DNA from: Mycocentrospora acerina
Lineage: Eukaryota > Ascomycota > Dothideomycetes > Pleosporales
Reading direction: 5' to 3'
DNA length: 64,000 nucleotides
Assembly: GCA_022701365.1 (NCBI GenBank)
Contig: JAKUHH010000290.1
Span: 124,001 to 188,000, forward strand
Part shown: positions 11,458-23,428 of the stretch, in pieces
How positions within the stretch are numbered: position 1 is the stretch's first letter
Layout: every line of letters begins with the position of its first letter
Position numbers and translations under genes: made by a program
The notes under the pieces: generated by a model
What the model saw: the letters and a program-made list of their open reading frames with translations, nothing else
The model's database searches: none
Told to the model about the DNA's origin: nothing

Positions 11458-14400
11458 ATGCCCTTTTTCAAGAACGTCTTCAAGTCCAAGGACGGGTCAC
11501 GCTCTGCTGCCAAAGCAGGCAAGAGCGATGCGCCAATTGCACTGCCAAAGCCACGATGGGAAGATGCTTGGTCGCGCACAGATGTCGCGCCCGACGAGAT
11601 CCAGGAGCTCGTCCACGTCTGCACACAAGAGATGAAGTCGAGAGGCGCGTCTCCAGTGCCACATACGCCTTGACGAGCGATTGCTAACCCGCAGCAGCTC
11701 TGGACATGCCCTTCTTGCTCCTCCCCTTCCGCCCCACGTCTGACACAAGCGCCTCACGCAACTTTGTGCGCAACTTCTTCAAGGCCGCATACGAGGGCAC
11801 ACTACAGTTCAAGGGCGAGAATCTGTCCCAGGAATTGCGTCTTGCCGAGCCGTTGGTAGGCTAGCCTTTCCCCGTTCACTGCGCGACGTCACACAGCATA
11901 GGTGGGCTAACTCTCCCAGACACTATGCAGCATAATGAAATGGTGTTGGAGTAGACTACCAGGCGGTGTCGTTACCTGGGATGCATATGAGCTTTTTCGA
12001 GAGGGGGAGACTGGTAGGCTCACACTACATACTGAGCGACGCGCGAACGAGCTGACATGCGCTGCAGACTCCAACTTTGCCCGAGACGCCTTTGATACCT
12101 TTATTCCGCTCAGTACCGACTCTGAGCACCGCACGCGCATCATCTTCGATTTCTTCGACCTTCTGTCCTCTGTAGCAGCAAGAGGCAAGACAAATGGCAT
12201 GGGCGGCAGGAAGCTGTCCCGAATGGCAGGATGGTGGGCCTTCGAGTTTGCAGATGACGGGAAGGGCTTTGACGGTGGCTATCGCACATGGGAGAGGTAA
12301 CAACCATTCTCTTTTTCTTCAAAAAAAAGAGTACTCAAACTGACTCTATTACAGAGCTGCGGATGCTGCCAGCCATCTCTTCTTCGCCTATCTACGATCA
12401 CTTGCACCAGACCCGGATGCGATTGGCGGCGTTGTTTCTCTTCCTAGATCGCTTCTCTCGCTGCTAGCTCAGACAGAGTATCCACCACAAGCCCCCGTAC
12501 TCATGCAGACACGCACATCCAAGGTGATTATGATTGTGGACTCAGTTTCACCTACACCATTTGCCTTGTTGCGCCGTGCCAAGAATTTCGAATATCGAGA
12601 CGACGACGCAGCACTGCAGCAGTTCTCTGCTTACGACGACACCGTAAAGGCCTTGACTGATGAGTGTCGCAGAGTTCTCGATTGCGTTGCATCCGTCAAC
12701 CAGTCAGTCGTCTCACCCAGCACTACTACGCCAGAGCAACCATCTTGGTCTCGATTTGAGGACTTTGGATTTTCAGGCATTGTGGACGGCTCTGGAAGCA
12801 ACACAAACGGAACGTCTTTGGCAGGGAACTCCCGCGAAAATTCAAATTCTTCTGGTGGTCGTTCGAAGAATAATGACTTTGGACGCCCCACTACTCCTTC
12901 TTGGGCTGAGTTCCTTTCGTCCGGTTTTGCAGATGAGAACAACCAGGCTGCGCCAACTACGCTCTTACTTCCAATTGAAAAACTCCCGCCCATCGGTGAA
13001 ACCGCTCGAGTTCACAGCTCCCAGTCGCATGTACGCAATGGAATTGAGGAGGACCTAGAACCTGGAGAGCTTGCAAGCATCACCTCCTTCGATCTTGACG
13101 AGACGTTTTGGTGGGTGTGGATGACTAGTCTAGCAAACGAGGAGACTGTTATTCGTAAGTCTGCGTTCGGCAGATGTACTCTAATCGAGACTCGGATACC
13201 TGGGGCCAAATGGCTCGTCATGGAAGAGCAAGTCAAGGGTGCTACCATTGGTCCGGAAGACGGTGCATATATTGCTGAGAAGAAGTCGAAATTTAGCTTC
13301 TCGAAACGCAGTCGTTTAGGACGACGGAAATCGACAGGCAAGAAACCAACTGCCGCCTCAAACGAACTCTACGCCGCGAATGCGCCTATGAGTAAAACAA
13401 GTATCGGTCCAGATCAACACGCAAGAATACAGGCAGCAGCTGCCAAACTAGCGCAGAAAGATAGAGATATAAAATCTGCGGCGGAACAAGGCCAGCGCCG
13501 AGCGCGGAAGGATGAGGCCTCGTCCGTAAAGACGAACAGTGTATTGACACTGCAACCGCACCTACTGAGTGAAGCTGGTCCAGCGATGAAGTGGGATAAG
13601 CGCTTTGGCGAGGGTGTTAAAGACCGAGACACACTTCGTGCTCACTATCTTGGAGATATCAGCGCCGGCAAAGGATCGAGTAATAATCTTGTTACTACTG
13701 CCAATGGTGGACGCACGTCTACACTATCTCCGGACCTGTCAGACCGCGAACTACCAGCACTGCCAAAGTCTGAGATTCCATCCCCTAGCGTTAAGAGCAC
13801 TGTTTCACACACTCCTGCTCCCATCAAAACATCTGCGACGCCTACCACCGAGGCACCAGTGGTAACTCGGGTTCCCTGGCCCGACGATTCACCTCCTCCC
13901 TCACCTCTGCCGGCAGCTCAAAATGGTAGTCTGCCTCCTTCGCTGCTGGCAGAAACAGGCAAATCTCCTGTGACTGCTGTTAGTGGCGCACATCCAGCAA
14001 TGAGGAGTCCAGTGCCTGAGCGAAAGCCTGTTGGCACCTCTTTTCTTCAGATTCGCACTAGTGAAGACCAGGCTCATTCCCTAGAGAGGAAGCCTTCGTC
14101 GAGAACGGCGAGAAAGAAGGAGAACGGGTTCAGGAAACTGTTTAATAGGAAGAAGACGGATGAAATTGCCGCGGGTGGAACTGTCAGTCGAAGGGAATCC
14201 GAGGACAATACGCGATTGCGAAGTTTGCGAACACAAGACACCGAACGCAGTATGTCGCGGGTTGAAAACCACGACACTCCAATTCGGGGACTATCACCAG
14301 CTCTCAGTACACAGAAGCATGTTCCTGAACCTGTTCAAGAGCCTTCACCAGTAGTTGAGCCCAGTGCCGCTGCGACTCCTGGCTTGTTCCTTGATTATCG

Positions 14401-14899
14401 CAACCCCCAGGCTCCAGCAGCACCCGGCAGCAACGCATATGAGCAACAGCAAGCTGACCAAGCCTTCTCAAGATTCGACCAAGGTCCAATGGAAGATATG
14501 CCAGCGTTTGTGCCGGAAGACAGCGACGATGAAGTAGACGTTCCTGCAGCAAAGGTACACCAAGTGGAGCCTGCGAAGCCCATGACACCAGTACAGAATA
14601 TACCGCAGACACGAGATTCGGAGGATTCTGTTGAGTTGAGTCGGCAAACATCGCCTCAACAAGATCGGTGGGCACAGATCCGGAAGAATGCGGCTGAGCG
14701 GGCTGCCAGACTCAGTGAAGAGCAGAGTCGGCGCAGTCGAAGCCAAAGTCAGAGTCAACGTACAGACGAGGGAGAGACTAGTGGAGAGGAGACGATTGAA
14801 AGTCGAGTGGCTCGCATCAAGGCTCGTGTAGCTGAGCTGACTGGTAACATGGAGGGACAGCCGTATGGTGGTGGCGTTGGTGGAACGTACAGTAGATGA
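11458..14899 (+). CDS. Msb1/Mug8-family morphogenesis protein
   Basis: Five exons fit with all phases consistent: 11458-11644, 11698-11855, 11920-12013, 12068-12296 and 12355-14899, giving 1,070 residues. The N-terminal 400 residues carry the Msb1/Mug8 domain: ALDMPFLLLPFRP, IMKWCWSRLPGGVV and RKLSRMAGWWAF are the conserved blocks. The rest is disordered, rich in Ser, Pro and Thr, with a basic KKENGFRKLFNRKK patch and a C-terminal helix with repeated arginines. In yeasts Msb1 acts in polarity and cell-wall integrity with Rho/Cdc42; cortical localisation is expected. Intron 1 has a GC donor instead of GT (position 11645); no GT alternative keeps the frame. Intron 3 is 54 bp without a stop, so its retention would add 18 residues in frame. 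Confidence 0.92.
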
Positions 14900-16965
14900 G
14901 GTCAATTTGCGTAGAGGTAAGTTGATTGTGGTGGACAGTCAACGAGGGAAGTGTGTTTGGTCTGACTGAAGCTTAGACCGTTTTCTCAGCATCGTCTAGT
15001 CTACCAGCAGCTGCTTTGGAAGCGTAGTAGACGGTCCCCTGATACCCTTTTTTCCCGATTATAATTGTCTTTATAGTAATACCCCCTTCAGCGAATTTCA
15101 TCAGCCTGACGATTATTGTTTTATTTTCGTCGAGGCACTTGTTGTATTTGAATGTTTGCCTGTAGTAGTTGTTGGGGTAATTCAAAGGCGAGAGATTTGT
15201 TTCTAGTTGCGATTGTACCTAGCTTTTTTTTTTCTTCCAACCATGATTTGACATTTAACTGTGTATAAATTATTTTCCATGCGACCTGCTGTTTTAATTG
15301 AACAATCCTAGTGTTTCTCTCTCCTTCTCCGTTATGTAAAATGCACTCCACTCACACCCACTCTCACATTCACACATACACATACACATACGCATGCAAG
15401 GACAGGGGATCCAACTCACTCCCCCCCTCCCCCCGCAAGCAGCATCACGCGACTACACGCAAACAAAGACGTGTCGTTTTGTAGTAAACGAAAAAAAAAC
15501 CACGCATCACCTGATAGAGATGATGAGTGGGTTGTACAACAAGACCTACAGCGATACGGCGGTAGTGCAGTACTGTGCAGTGCAGTGCAGTGTAGTATGA
15601 GACGGGTGTAGTGTAGTGTAGTGTGGCGCATCATCATTGATTCTAAAAATACGCATTCACCGAGGGCAGTTTCAGACGAGAGTGGCTGGTGGCGCTACTG
15701 CACGGGAATCTTGACTTGCGCGGGTGGGTGGTGTTTGGTTGGTTGGTTGGGTGGTTGGGTGGATGGGCGAGTTAGTGAGTGAGTGGGGGAGGAGTGTCAA
15801 GGAGAGGGGGGTGAATGGCTGGATGGGGGTGGTGTGGTGTCGGGGTTTTTTGCACTGCCCGTTGAGAATGTGTGTATGTGTGTGTGTGTGTGGGTGAGAG
15901 CGAGAGAGAGGGATGGGCGCAGGTGTAGATGTAGATGCAGGTGCAGGTGCAGGTGCAGGTGCAAGTCGCTGTATGGAGTGTGGCTTGGCGAGGAAGGGAA
16001 GAAGGGGTGGATGGATGGATGGTGCCGTGCAGTGCATTGCGGCTCTCCCGCTAATTTCGCGGCGGATGAAGCTACAATGGCAGGCTTCTCCTCGCCTGGG
16101 AGGGGGTTGATATGGGTAGATGATGGGGGAGGGTTTGTGAGGATGGGATGGTCTGCATGGCAGGGCGGAATGATGATGATGGCGAGAAGATAAGCGTGCG
16201 TCAAGATCTGTGGGCAGATGTGCGGAACACGAACACGGCCGGGATGCCGGCCAAGGCCCTTCCTCCTGTCGATCGTCGTCGTCATGAGATGACAGCGGGA
16301 GTTCACGTAGGGTTCGTGATGGCAGCAGGCAGCATACAACTAGCTGTGTGCAGTGCCCGGGCGGGTGGCTCTGGTGGTGCCACCGTGCTGAGCGCGATAT
16401 GTCCCCAAAATAACTCAGCTAGGCGTCGCACATGGGGGCTAACGGCATTTGACGTAATTACCGGCTTTGAATCGCCGGCAGCGCGCCCCCTCCGCCGCCC
16501 CCACGGCCCAATGGCAGGCGAGCAGAATGGGCAAACACAGCAAATGGACCAGAAGGGAGCCCGCAAGCGAGCACGGTGGCCCAGGCTCCGCAGACGCCGG
16601 GCTTCTATTATTAGGAGCGTCCGCCCGCCCTTCCATGGATGGCTTTCTCTGGCACATTGACATTCAGAGCCTCAGGATACGCAACCGACTACTGCGCAAC
16701 CGTTGCGTCGCGCGCGAAAAGGCCATATAGTGTAGCAAGTCGCGGGAGAAGAGCCCAGAGTGCCGCCGACGTCTGCCGCCTCCTGAGGATCCGCAACAAG
16801 CATAGTCGTGGCCGTAGGTTTATTGCTCGCCGTTTGCCGTTTGCCGTTGTCCGTGGTCGTCGACGCCAGGCCCTTATTCCACGGCGCCCTTTGTTTTTCC
16901 CTCGACCCTCGTCCCTCGACCCCCGACCCTCGATGTGCCGCGCCGTCTGAGCACATTCCTCCACC
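14900..16965. other. low-complexity intergenic and RlmA leader
   Basis: The stretch is full of simple repeats: GTAGT/GCAGT runs at 15560-15625, GGTTGGTTGGGT-type runs at 15725-15770, a TG run at about 15869-15893 and GCAGGT units at 15921-15965. From 16180 on it becomes GC-rich and probably contains the promoter and 5' leader of the MADS gene. Open frames on both strands are Pro/Ser/Thr/His low complexity and not supported as genes. Confidence 0.6.
15869..15965. repeat. TG dinucleotide run and GCAGGT hexamer repeat
   Basis: A TG run is followed, after a short purine-rich segment, by about five GCAGGT units; both are visible directly. Confidence 0.75.
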
Positions 16966-19052
16966 ATGGGCCGCCGCAAGATCGAGATCAAGGCCATCAA
17001 GGACGACCGCAACCGCTCCGTGTAGGTTTCTCCACGCGCCGCGCACGCCAGACGCGCATCCTTGCATCTATCCCTACTGACCCTGGCCCAGCACTTTTCT
17101 GAAGCGCAAAGGCGGCCTGTTCAAAAAGGCGCATGAGCTGTCGGTGCTCTGCTCCGTCGACGTTGCCGTCATCATCTTTGGCAACAACAAGAAGCTGTAC
17201 GAGTTTTCATCCGGCGACATCAACGAGACGATTGGCCGCTACCAATACGTAGGTCCCCGCTCTTTACAGTTTCTCTGCTTTCTTTGGTTTCTCTAATTTC
17301 CCTGCTTTCTCCTGCCTCTCCTGCCTCTCCTGCAGTCTCCTGCAGTCTCCTGCAGTCTCCCCTTCTCACACGTGCGAGCGGCGCTAACGGGCGCGCTGAC
17401 AGGTCACGCAGTATGGCGGTGCACACGAACACAAAGGCCCCGAAGACTTTATGGGCAAGGGTGGTGCCGACGAAGATGACGATGACGATGAAGGCGCCGT
17501 GCCGCGCGACTCGCACACGCCGCCTGAGCATGGCATGATGAGCAACCATCTGCAGCACTCGCAGGCCTTCCAGCACATGCGCCAGGCCACACCATCTGCC
17601 TCGCCGCCCATGCCGCCCTACCACCAGCGCGGCCCCTCGCCCCAGCCTAGCCACCTGTCGCGTCCCAACTCACGCGTCGGCCATATTCGCAGGCCCAGCT
17701 CCAACCTTGCGCCCCCGCAGCCGTATCCCTCGCAACCACCGCCGCCCCAGTCCAACTACGCGTACATGCCCAACCCGCCGTTTTACAATCCCCAGGCCGT
17801 CGTCCAGCAGATGGGTCCAAAGCCCCCGCAAGCAGCGCCCGGGCCACAGTTCCAGTATACGCACCCCATGCCCACGCACCCGCAGGTCCAGCAGTTTATG
17901 CAGCAGGAGCAGCGGAGACAGTCGATGCCACCCGTGATTCAACAGCAACAACAGCAACAGCAACAGCAGCAGCAGCAACAACAACAACAGGCTCAACAGC
18001 AAGCTCAACAACAGCAGCAAGCTCAACAGCAGCAGCAACAACAGATGCAGCAGCCGCCTCCACCGCAGTCCATGTCCCAGCCACCGCAAAACACGCCCCT
18101 CCAACCAATCATCACAGCACCATCTCCGCCGTCACAGGATCAGAACAACTTCCAGAGTCCCCCTCTGCCACAACCAAGACCGTTGCACGCGTCTGCCAAG
18201 CACAGCATTTTCACGCCAATCGATGACAGCCAATCTATGCTCGCAGCGCATTGGGGCAACAGTACCATGATGCCGCGCAGCGATGCGCCCATGATCAAGG
18301 CGGAGAACCGGTCACAGTCAATCGATGTTGCCGTCATGTCACGCCTCCAACCCAATGGTAACTCACCTCCACCGCCGCCGACTTCACACATGCCTGCCCA
18401 GCAACCGCCAAAGCGAACGCAATCCACATCTTCAATCTCTGCTGTCAATCCTCCCCCAGTGCGGACAAATAGCATACAGATGGACAAGAACAAGCCAAGA
18501 CTAAGGGTGCAGATTCCAAGCGAACATTCGGATGGGGGTAGCGCTACTGCAGACTCGTCGCCCAAGGATTCGACAACGGGGGCTACGCCAGCACGTGCCA
18601 GCACAGATGCTTCGCATTCCTCAGGCGTTGTCCTTCCTCCTCCGTCACCAAGTGCAAATTCGCTGCTCAGTGCGGGAGCCACGGGACCACCGAATCCATT
18701 TGCCAGACCACAACCGCCATCCAACAGCAACTCGTACGGCAGCCGCGACAGCAACTCGTACAACAACAGTAACAACAATAGCAGCAATCGTGATAACATG
18801 GAGACGCCCATCTCGGCGCTGCCCAGCCGCTTTGTGGAAAATGGCCTCCTCCCTTCACCATCGAGCTTCTACCCCGAGTGGGGTTTTGGGCGTGAGTCGA
18901 ATATGCTGCCCAGTCCGCTGAACTTTCCGACACCGGTAGTTGGCAACGGACCGAGTTTCGGGCGGGATGATTCGGCAGAGAGGGAGCGTAAGAGGAAGAC
19001 TTCAGAGGAGGAGGGGTCTGATACGGGGGGCCAGAAGCGGGTCAAGACTTGA
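16966..19052 (+). CDS. rlmA: MADS-box transcription factor, Rlm1/RlmA (MEF2) type
   Basis: Exons 16966-17021, 17092-17248 and 17403-19052 encode 620 residues. The MADS domain begins at residue 1 (MGRRKIEIKAIKDDRNRSV) and continues through LFKKAHELSVLCSVDVAVIIF and the KLYEFSS segment; the MEF2-like order and the intron positions fit Rlm1/RlmA rather than SRF/Mcm1. An acidic Asp/Glu run follows near residue 95. A long region rich in Pro and Gln includes a polyglutamine stretch (bases 17941-18050). A basic KRKTSEEE...KRVKT tail is a likely nuclear signal. The family is the terminal transcription factor of the cell-wall-integrity MAP-kinase pathway. The symbol is assigned by family resemblance only. 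Confidence 0.92.
17285..17362 (+). repeat. tandem repeat inside MADS-gene intron 2
   Basis: Intron 2 (17249-17402) contains consecutive CTCCTGC/CTCCTGCAGT units, which explains its unusual 154-bp length. Confidence 0.75.
17941..18050 (+). repeat. CAG/CAA polyglutamine tract
   Basis: Mixed CAA and CAG codons encode about 35 glutamines interrupted by a few alanines within the MADS protein. The frame is intact. Confidence 0.9.
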
Positions 19053-20273
19053 TTGCATTGCATTGTTTTTTCTTCTCGACTTTACAAAAAGCGACGTGTA
19101 TGAATAGTCTTTCTTGATTGGTGTGATTAATTGTTGTTTGTAGATGTGTTCTTGGTGTTGGGCTGGGTCGGGATGTGTGGAAGGAACAGGGCGTTGTTGG
19201 ATACCCGGGATGAACAGTCTTTTTCGCTGCTGCTGTCGTTGTTGGTAGCTTTTTTTTCTCATACACAGTTTTGATGAGCGATGATGAGGCATTTTGGATA
19301 TCTCGGGTTTGTTTGCATGTTCGTTTGGGGTAATCGTTTTTTTTTGAGAGGGTGTGTTGTGGTTGACGAGGAAAGGAGAAGGAAAGAAGTGTTGATAGAG
19401 AGTCGGGTGACTAGAATGGTATTCTGGTCAGGTTCATACATCTACCACAATATGCTCTTGTGATGTCTGTCTCACGGTCTGTCGTTGCACTCGCCTGGGC
19501 TCCTTCTGTGACCTCGTTCTGCACTTGTCGAGGAAATGGAATGCATCTTCCACGTCATGCCATAGCACGCCGTGTTGGTAGCTTGCTGTCTGCCTGCCTG
19601 AACGGAGGACCATGGCGCTCCTGCGCCTCGTCGTCTTTCTGGTCGAGGGGCTGCAGTGCGCACGAGAGAGGGCTCAGCTGCTCTGCCTTGCGACACAATC
19701 AGCGCAATCAGCACTACTAGCACTACCAACACCACTGTTCCCCAGACGCTGTCGTGATAGCCACACATACACACACATGTTCAAACGCAGTCGAGGTACT
19801 TGCCCCATCCATCGCGACCAAGCATCCACATTCATCCTCATCCTTCCGCCCAACGACAGGGATTGTCGACGGAACAAACGGTTCGCGTATTCGTGTTCCA
19901 AGAGAGAACGTAATGTGGCTCCGTCATAGGGCCAAGCTCCGCCCCACCAACCGCCGAGGATCAGGGTCAGGTCAATCCACACGTTGATACGCCCGTCAGC
20001 CGCAGCGAGCAAGCTGGCTGTGAATCGGGCTGCGAAGGTTGGAGCATGTGGAGCCTTGTCGTAGTGCAAGTGGTAGTGGAAGTGGCAGTCGCTTGATTCT
20101 TTTTACTTTTACTCCTTGTGTCCACGCGCAGATTTGTGCTTCAGCCTGTGACTTTCTGCTCTGCTGCCCTTCCCTTTGCTTGTCTTGCCTTGCCCTGCCC
20201 TGTTCTCCCCTCCCCTCTCTACTTGCTCCCCTCTCTGTCGATTTGCCTGCACGCATCCATCTCCCTCGCCGCC
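19053..20273. other. intergenic, no gene supported
   Basis: It holds the 3' region of the MADS gene and the promoter/leader of the penta-EF-hand gene. The final 170 bases are pyrimidine-rich, as in many fungal promoters. No protein-like frame was found. Confidence 0.6.
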
Positions 20274-21668
20274 ATGGCCTACAACAAGGGATTCAACCCA
20301 GACAGGCTGCCTGCGCACGCCGAGCCCGAGCAGGTGCGTATACGTATACACACACATACATTCATGTACCCGTATGCGTGTGTGTGTGGGTGTGTATGAC
20401 GACTGAATGACTGACTGACTGACTCAGGCCGCCGCAATGCTCTCTCAGAACCACCAGCCCTCGGCGCGTCCCCCTCGAACCAGCTCTGCGCGCCCCGACT
20501 ACAATAAGCCCCCGCCCGCCGTCCCCAACGCGCGCAACGACTACCGCCCCGAGGAGCGCTACGGTGGCGCCCGCCCCAGCAGTTTCGAGCAGCGGCCCCC
20601 GCCAAGCGCATACAACAACGACCCCCGCTACGACGGCCGCTCCAATGCGCAACGCTACGACGCCAGGCAGGACAGCAGGTACGCTGTTGGGTCGCCCCCG
20701 CCCGCGAGTTATGGGAATGGCCCCCCGCCGCAGGGCTACCATGGGAGACCGCCCATTGCTGCGCAGGCGAGGCCGCCACCAACGCCTGCGCCGCCGAGAG
20801 ATGGGAATGACCGCGAGGCGCTGTGGAGGCTGTTTGGCGCAGTCGACAAAGACGGTGTGTTTTGCGTCTACATGTCCCTTTTTTGTATAGTGTTGAAAGT
20901 TTGAAGTACTGACCCTGTTTCGCTGTCTAGGAAGCGGCTCACTCACAGAAGCTGAGTTGCGCACTGCTCTGGTCAACGGCGACTGGTCCCCCTTTGACCC
21001 GCACACTGTCCGTATGATGATTCGCATGTTCGACACTGACCGCTCTGGCTCCGTCAACTTTGACGAATTCTGGTGCGCTTCCCCTGTTTCCCACCCCCCC
21101 CTTTGCTGACTCCCCCTGCCACCCAACACATGTGCAATACATTAGCACACAAAACTAAACCTGTGTGTAGTGGCCTCTGGGGATTTTTGTCTGCCTGGCG
21201 CGGCCTGTTCGACCGCTTCGACGCCGACCACTCAGGCAGCATCTCGTACGCCGAATTCAACGAGGCCCTCCTCGCTTTTGGATACCGCCTCAGCCAGCAG
21301 TTTGTCACGCTGCTGTACCGCACCTACGACCGCAGCGGGCGCGAGGCCATGAGCTTTGACTTGTTTGTGCAGGCCTGCATCAGCTTGAAGAGGATGACGG
21401 ATGTATTCAAGAAATATGACGAGGACCGCGATGGATATATTACTTTGAGCTTGTAAGTGCCAATCATTTTCTCTGGAGTATCAGGTCGAAAACGAAAGAA
21501 GTGCAATGAGATGGAATGGATTCAAGCGACGTGAAAGAGAAAAATGCTAACGTTTTGTGTGCTTAACAGCGAGGAGTTCCTCACAGGTGCGCAAGCTTTG
21601 TTCCTTTTCAACTCAATTTCCTCGGCTACTGATACCGGGCTCTACTAGAAATCATCTGCCAGCGATGA
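20274..21668 (+). CDS. penta-EF-hand (PEF) calcium-binding protein, Pef1/ALG-2 type
   Basis: Six exons fit in phase: 20274-20333, 20428-20854, 20931-21072, 21171-21452, 21570-21586 and 21649-21668, giving 315 residues. The first 165 or so residues are Pro/Arg/Tyr-rich and disordered. EF-hand loops follow: DKDGSGSLTEAE, DTDRSGSVNFDE, DADHSGSISYAE, a degenerate one (DRSGREAMSFDL) and DEDRDGYITLSF. The linker CGLWGFLSAWRGLFDRFD is typical of the family. The last two coding exons are only 17 and 20 bases but complete the fifth hand and the C-terminus. PEF proteins act in calcium-dependent polar growth and membrane traffic; yeast Pef1 functions in cation homeostasis and budding. Confidence 0.93.
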
Positions 21669-22191
21669 GCCTATCCCCATGAATTGGAATAGCATGCGAC
21701 TGAAATGCCAACTTGAATGGGATTCCACGAGGCCTCTTTTTTACTTTGGACTTGCTTCCGCCCTTTCTATATTGCTCTGCGTGTTTTGCACGCCTTGCCT
21801 CTTGGGCGGAAGCAATCCCTCTTCTGGCCCGTCTTGCTGTCACGCAGTCGCTTGGAAAGAACTGCGAGGTTGATGACAATTGTTTGCCAGCGTCTGATCT
21901 AGACCCACGACGCGTTTGTTTACCCCATCTATCCAGGCAAGGCAAGCAAGCAAGCTGGACATTGGAGTCGGTGGGATAGGAGTTTTATTTTTATTTTCAC
22001 GTTTACAAGCCGAGTTGATTACGAACCAGACCAGAAAGAGAGAGAGAGAGAGGAATGATAGCGGATATAGATACCCGTCAGCAAATTCGGAATTTTTTTT
22101 CTTGACGTCCCGTTCTGACTATACATAACATGGCATGCTAAACTTACAATTGTTATCAGGAATATATCTCGTTTGAATGGCCTTGATTGAT
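21669..22191. other. intergenic between PEF gene and 5S rRNA
   Basis: No gene is supported. A GA run lies near 22036-22054. Confidence 0.55.
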
Positions 22192-22309
22192 ACATACGAC
22201 CATAGGACGTTGAAAACAAGGCTTCCCGTTCGCTCAGCCCTATTTAAGCAACGTACCGGCGAACTAGTAGTCAGGTGGGTGACCACTGGCGAATCCCCGC
22301 TGTTGTATG
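22192..22309 (+). rRNA. 5S rRNA
   Basis: The start ACATACGAC pairs with the end GTTGTATG(G) to form helix I. The core matches the fungal 5S pattern: CCCGTTCGCTCAGCCCT, TTAAGCAACGTACCGGC, and GGGTGACCACTGGCGAATCCC with the pol III internal control region. An oligo-T run (22311-22318) directly after the end is a pol III terminator. Single 5S genes scattered between protein genes are usual in filamentous ascomycetes. The exact 3' base is uncertain by one or two. Confidence 0.93.
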
Positions 22310-22310
22310 G

Positions 22311-22318
22311 TTTTTTTT
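22311..22318 (+). terminator. pol III oligo-T terminator of the 5S gene
   Basis: Eight consecutive T follow the 5S sequence. Confidence 0.8.
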
Positions 22319-23428
22319 ATTCTTTTTTGCATCTCTTGTACGCTTTATTTTGCGACTGCTTTGATAGGTGGGTAGGAAGTTGTGTGGTGGTTGGTTGTTT
22401 TGTGTGAGGGTCAGCTATCTAGATGGTTGGTCTTGATGAGGGACTTTCTCTTTTTTGTGACTGCTTGGAGGAAATTCTCTGGGAGTGGTGAGCGGTTGTG
22501 CTGCTTACTTCTTTGTTGGAGGGTTGTTGGATTATATGGTAGTGTTCATGAAAGTGGCTTCGAGACGGGGTTTTTTCCATGAAATCTAAGCAGATAGGGA
22601 GAGCAGTGTTGTGATATTGAGTGGTTGATTAAACGACTGAGATAAAATTCCAAGTTACGCTCTTGTGAACAACCTCAACGATTTGCATGTCGTTGGATAT
22701 ATGTTCTACATGAATTGCGTGTTGCTGCGACAGCAAAGACATAGTGAAGTGTTTCAGATTGTACCATAAGCTAAATGAGTGAGTTGCTCATACACCAGTT
22801 GATGTGCCACGGCAATATACAGAATTCATAAGATAAATCCAGTCGGATTCATTTCCATTAACACTCCCATAAACGTACATAAGTGGAATGGCTTGTAATT
22901 TGCCTTAATTTTTCTATAGACTTCAACGAAAGTATTATCTTACTTCATGATCTTACTTCACAGCCATTGATGTTCTAACATTGCGTCTTCCAATAATAGT
23001 TAGTCACGCCTTGATCGTTGATCGTGTAGCTGAAGGTTTTGAGAGATGATTAAGATCTTCTTTACCTAAAGGGTCGACACGATGATAACTTAGCTGACAA
23101 GGTAGCAGATATATTTGTTGGTTACTTTCTTTCAAGGATATGCCACGTAATATGGCATAATTCCTATTTTTCCAGTGCAATTCAGGCTGTTTTAACAGAA
23201 TCCTTGACATGGAATGGCACAGCGCGAGACCACTCAACAAGACTGCGGGATAGAATTGAATAAATCCATGATACTTGGCCTTCTTGCTGAAATAATCCAC
23301 GAATCTCTTGAATAAGTACACATCGATCTTCTTGTCTATCGAAATATCTCATTCAGACATCAGAAAGGGAGATAACGCTATTAGATCGCTACCCACAAGA
23401 GGAGTCTACCAACTCAGCTTTGCTTCGT
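22319..23428. other. AT-rich intergenic region
   Basis: A minus-strand open frame at 23004-23321 (about 105 codons) has no recognisable domain and may be a relic or chance. Nothing else is seen. It lies downstream of the hydrolase gene. Confidence 0.5.

Noticed and set aside
15672..16339. Long frames on both strands
   Set aside because: Encoded by TG, GGTTGG and GCAGGT simple repeats.
23004..23321. Minus-strand frame downstream of the hydrolase, considered as a further NLR exon
   Set aside because: The hydrolase ends with its own stop at 23429 and this frame shows no NACHT or repeat motif.
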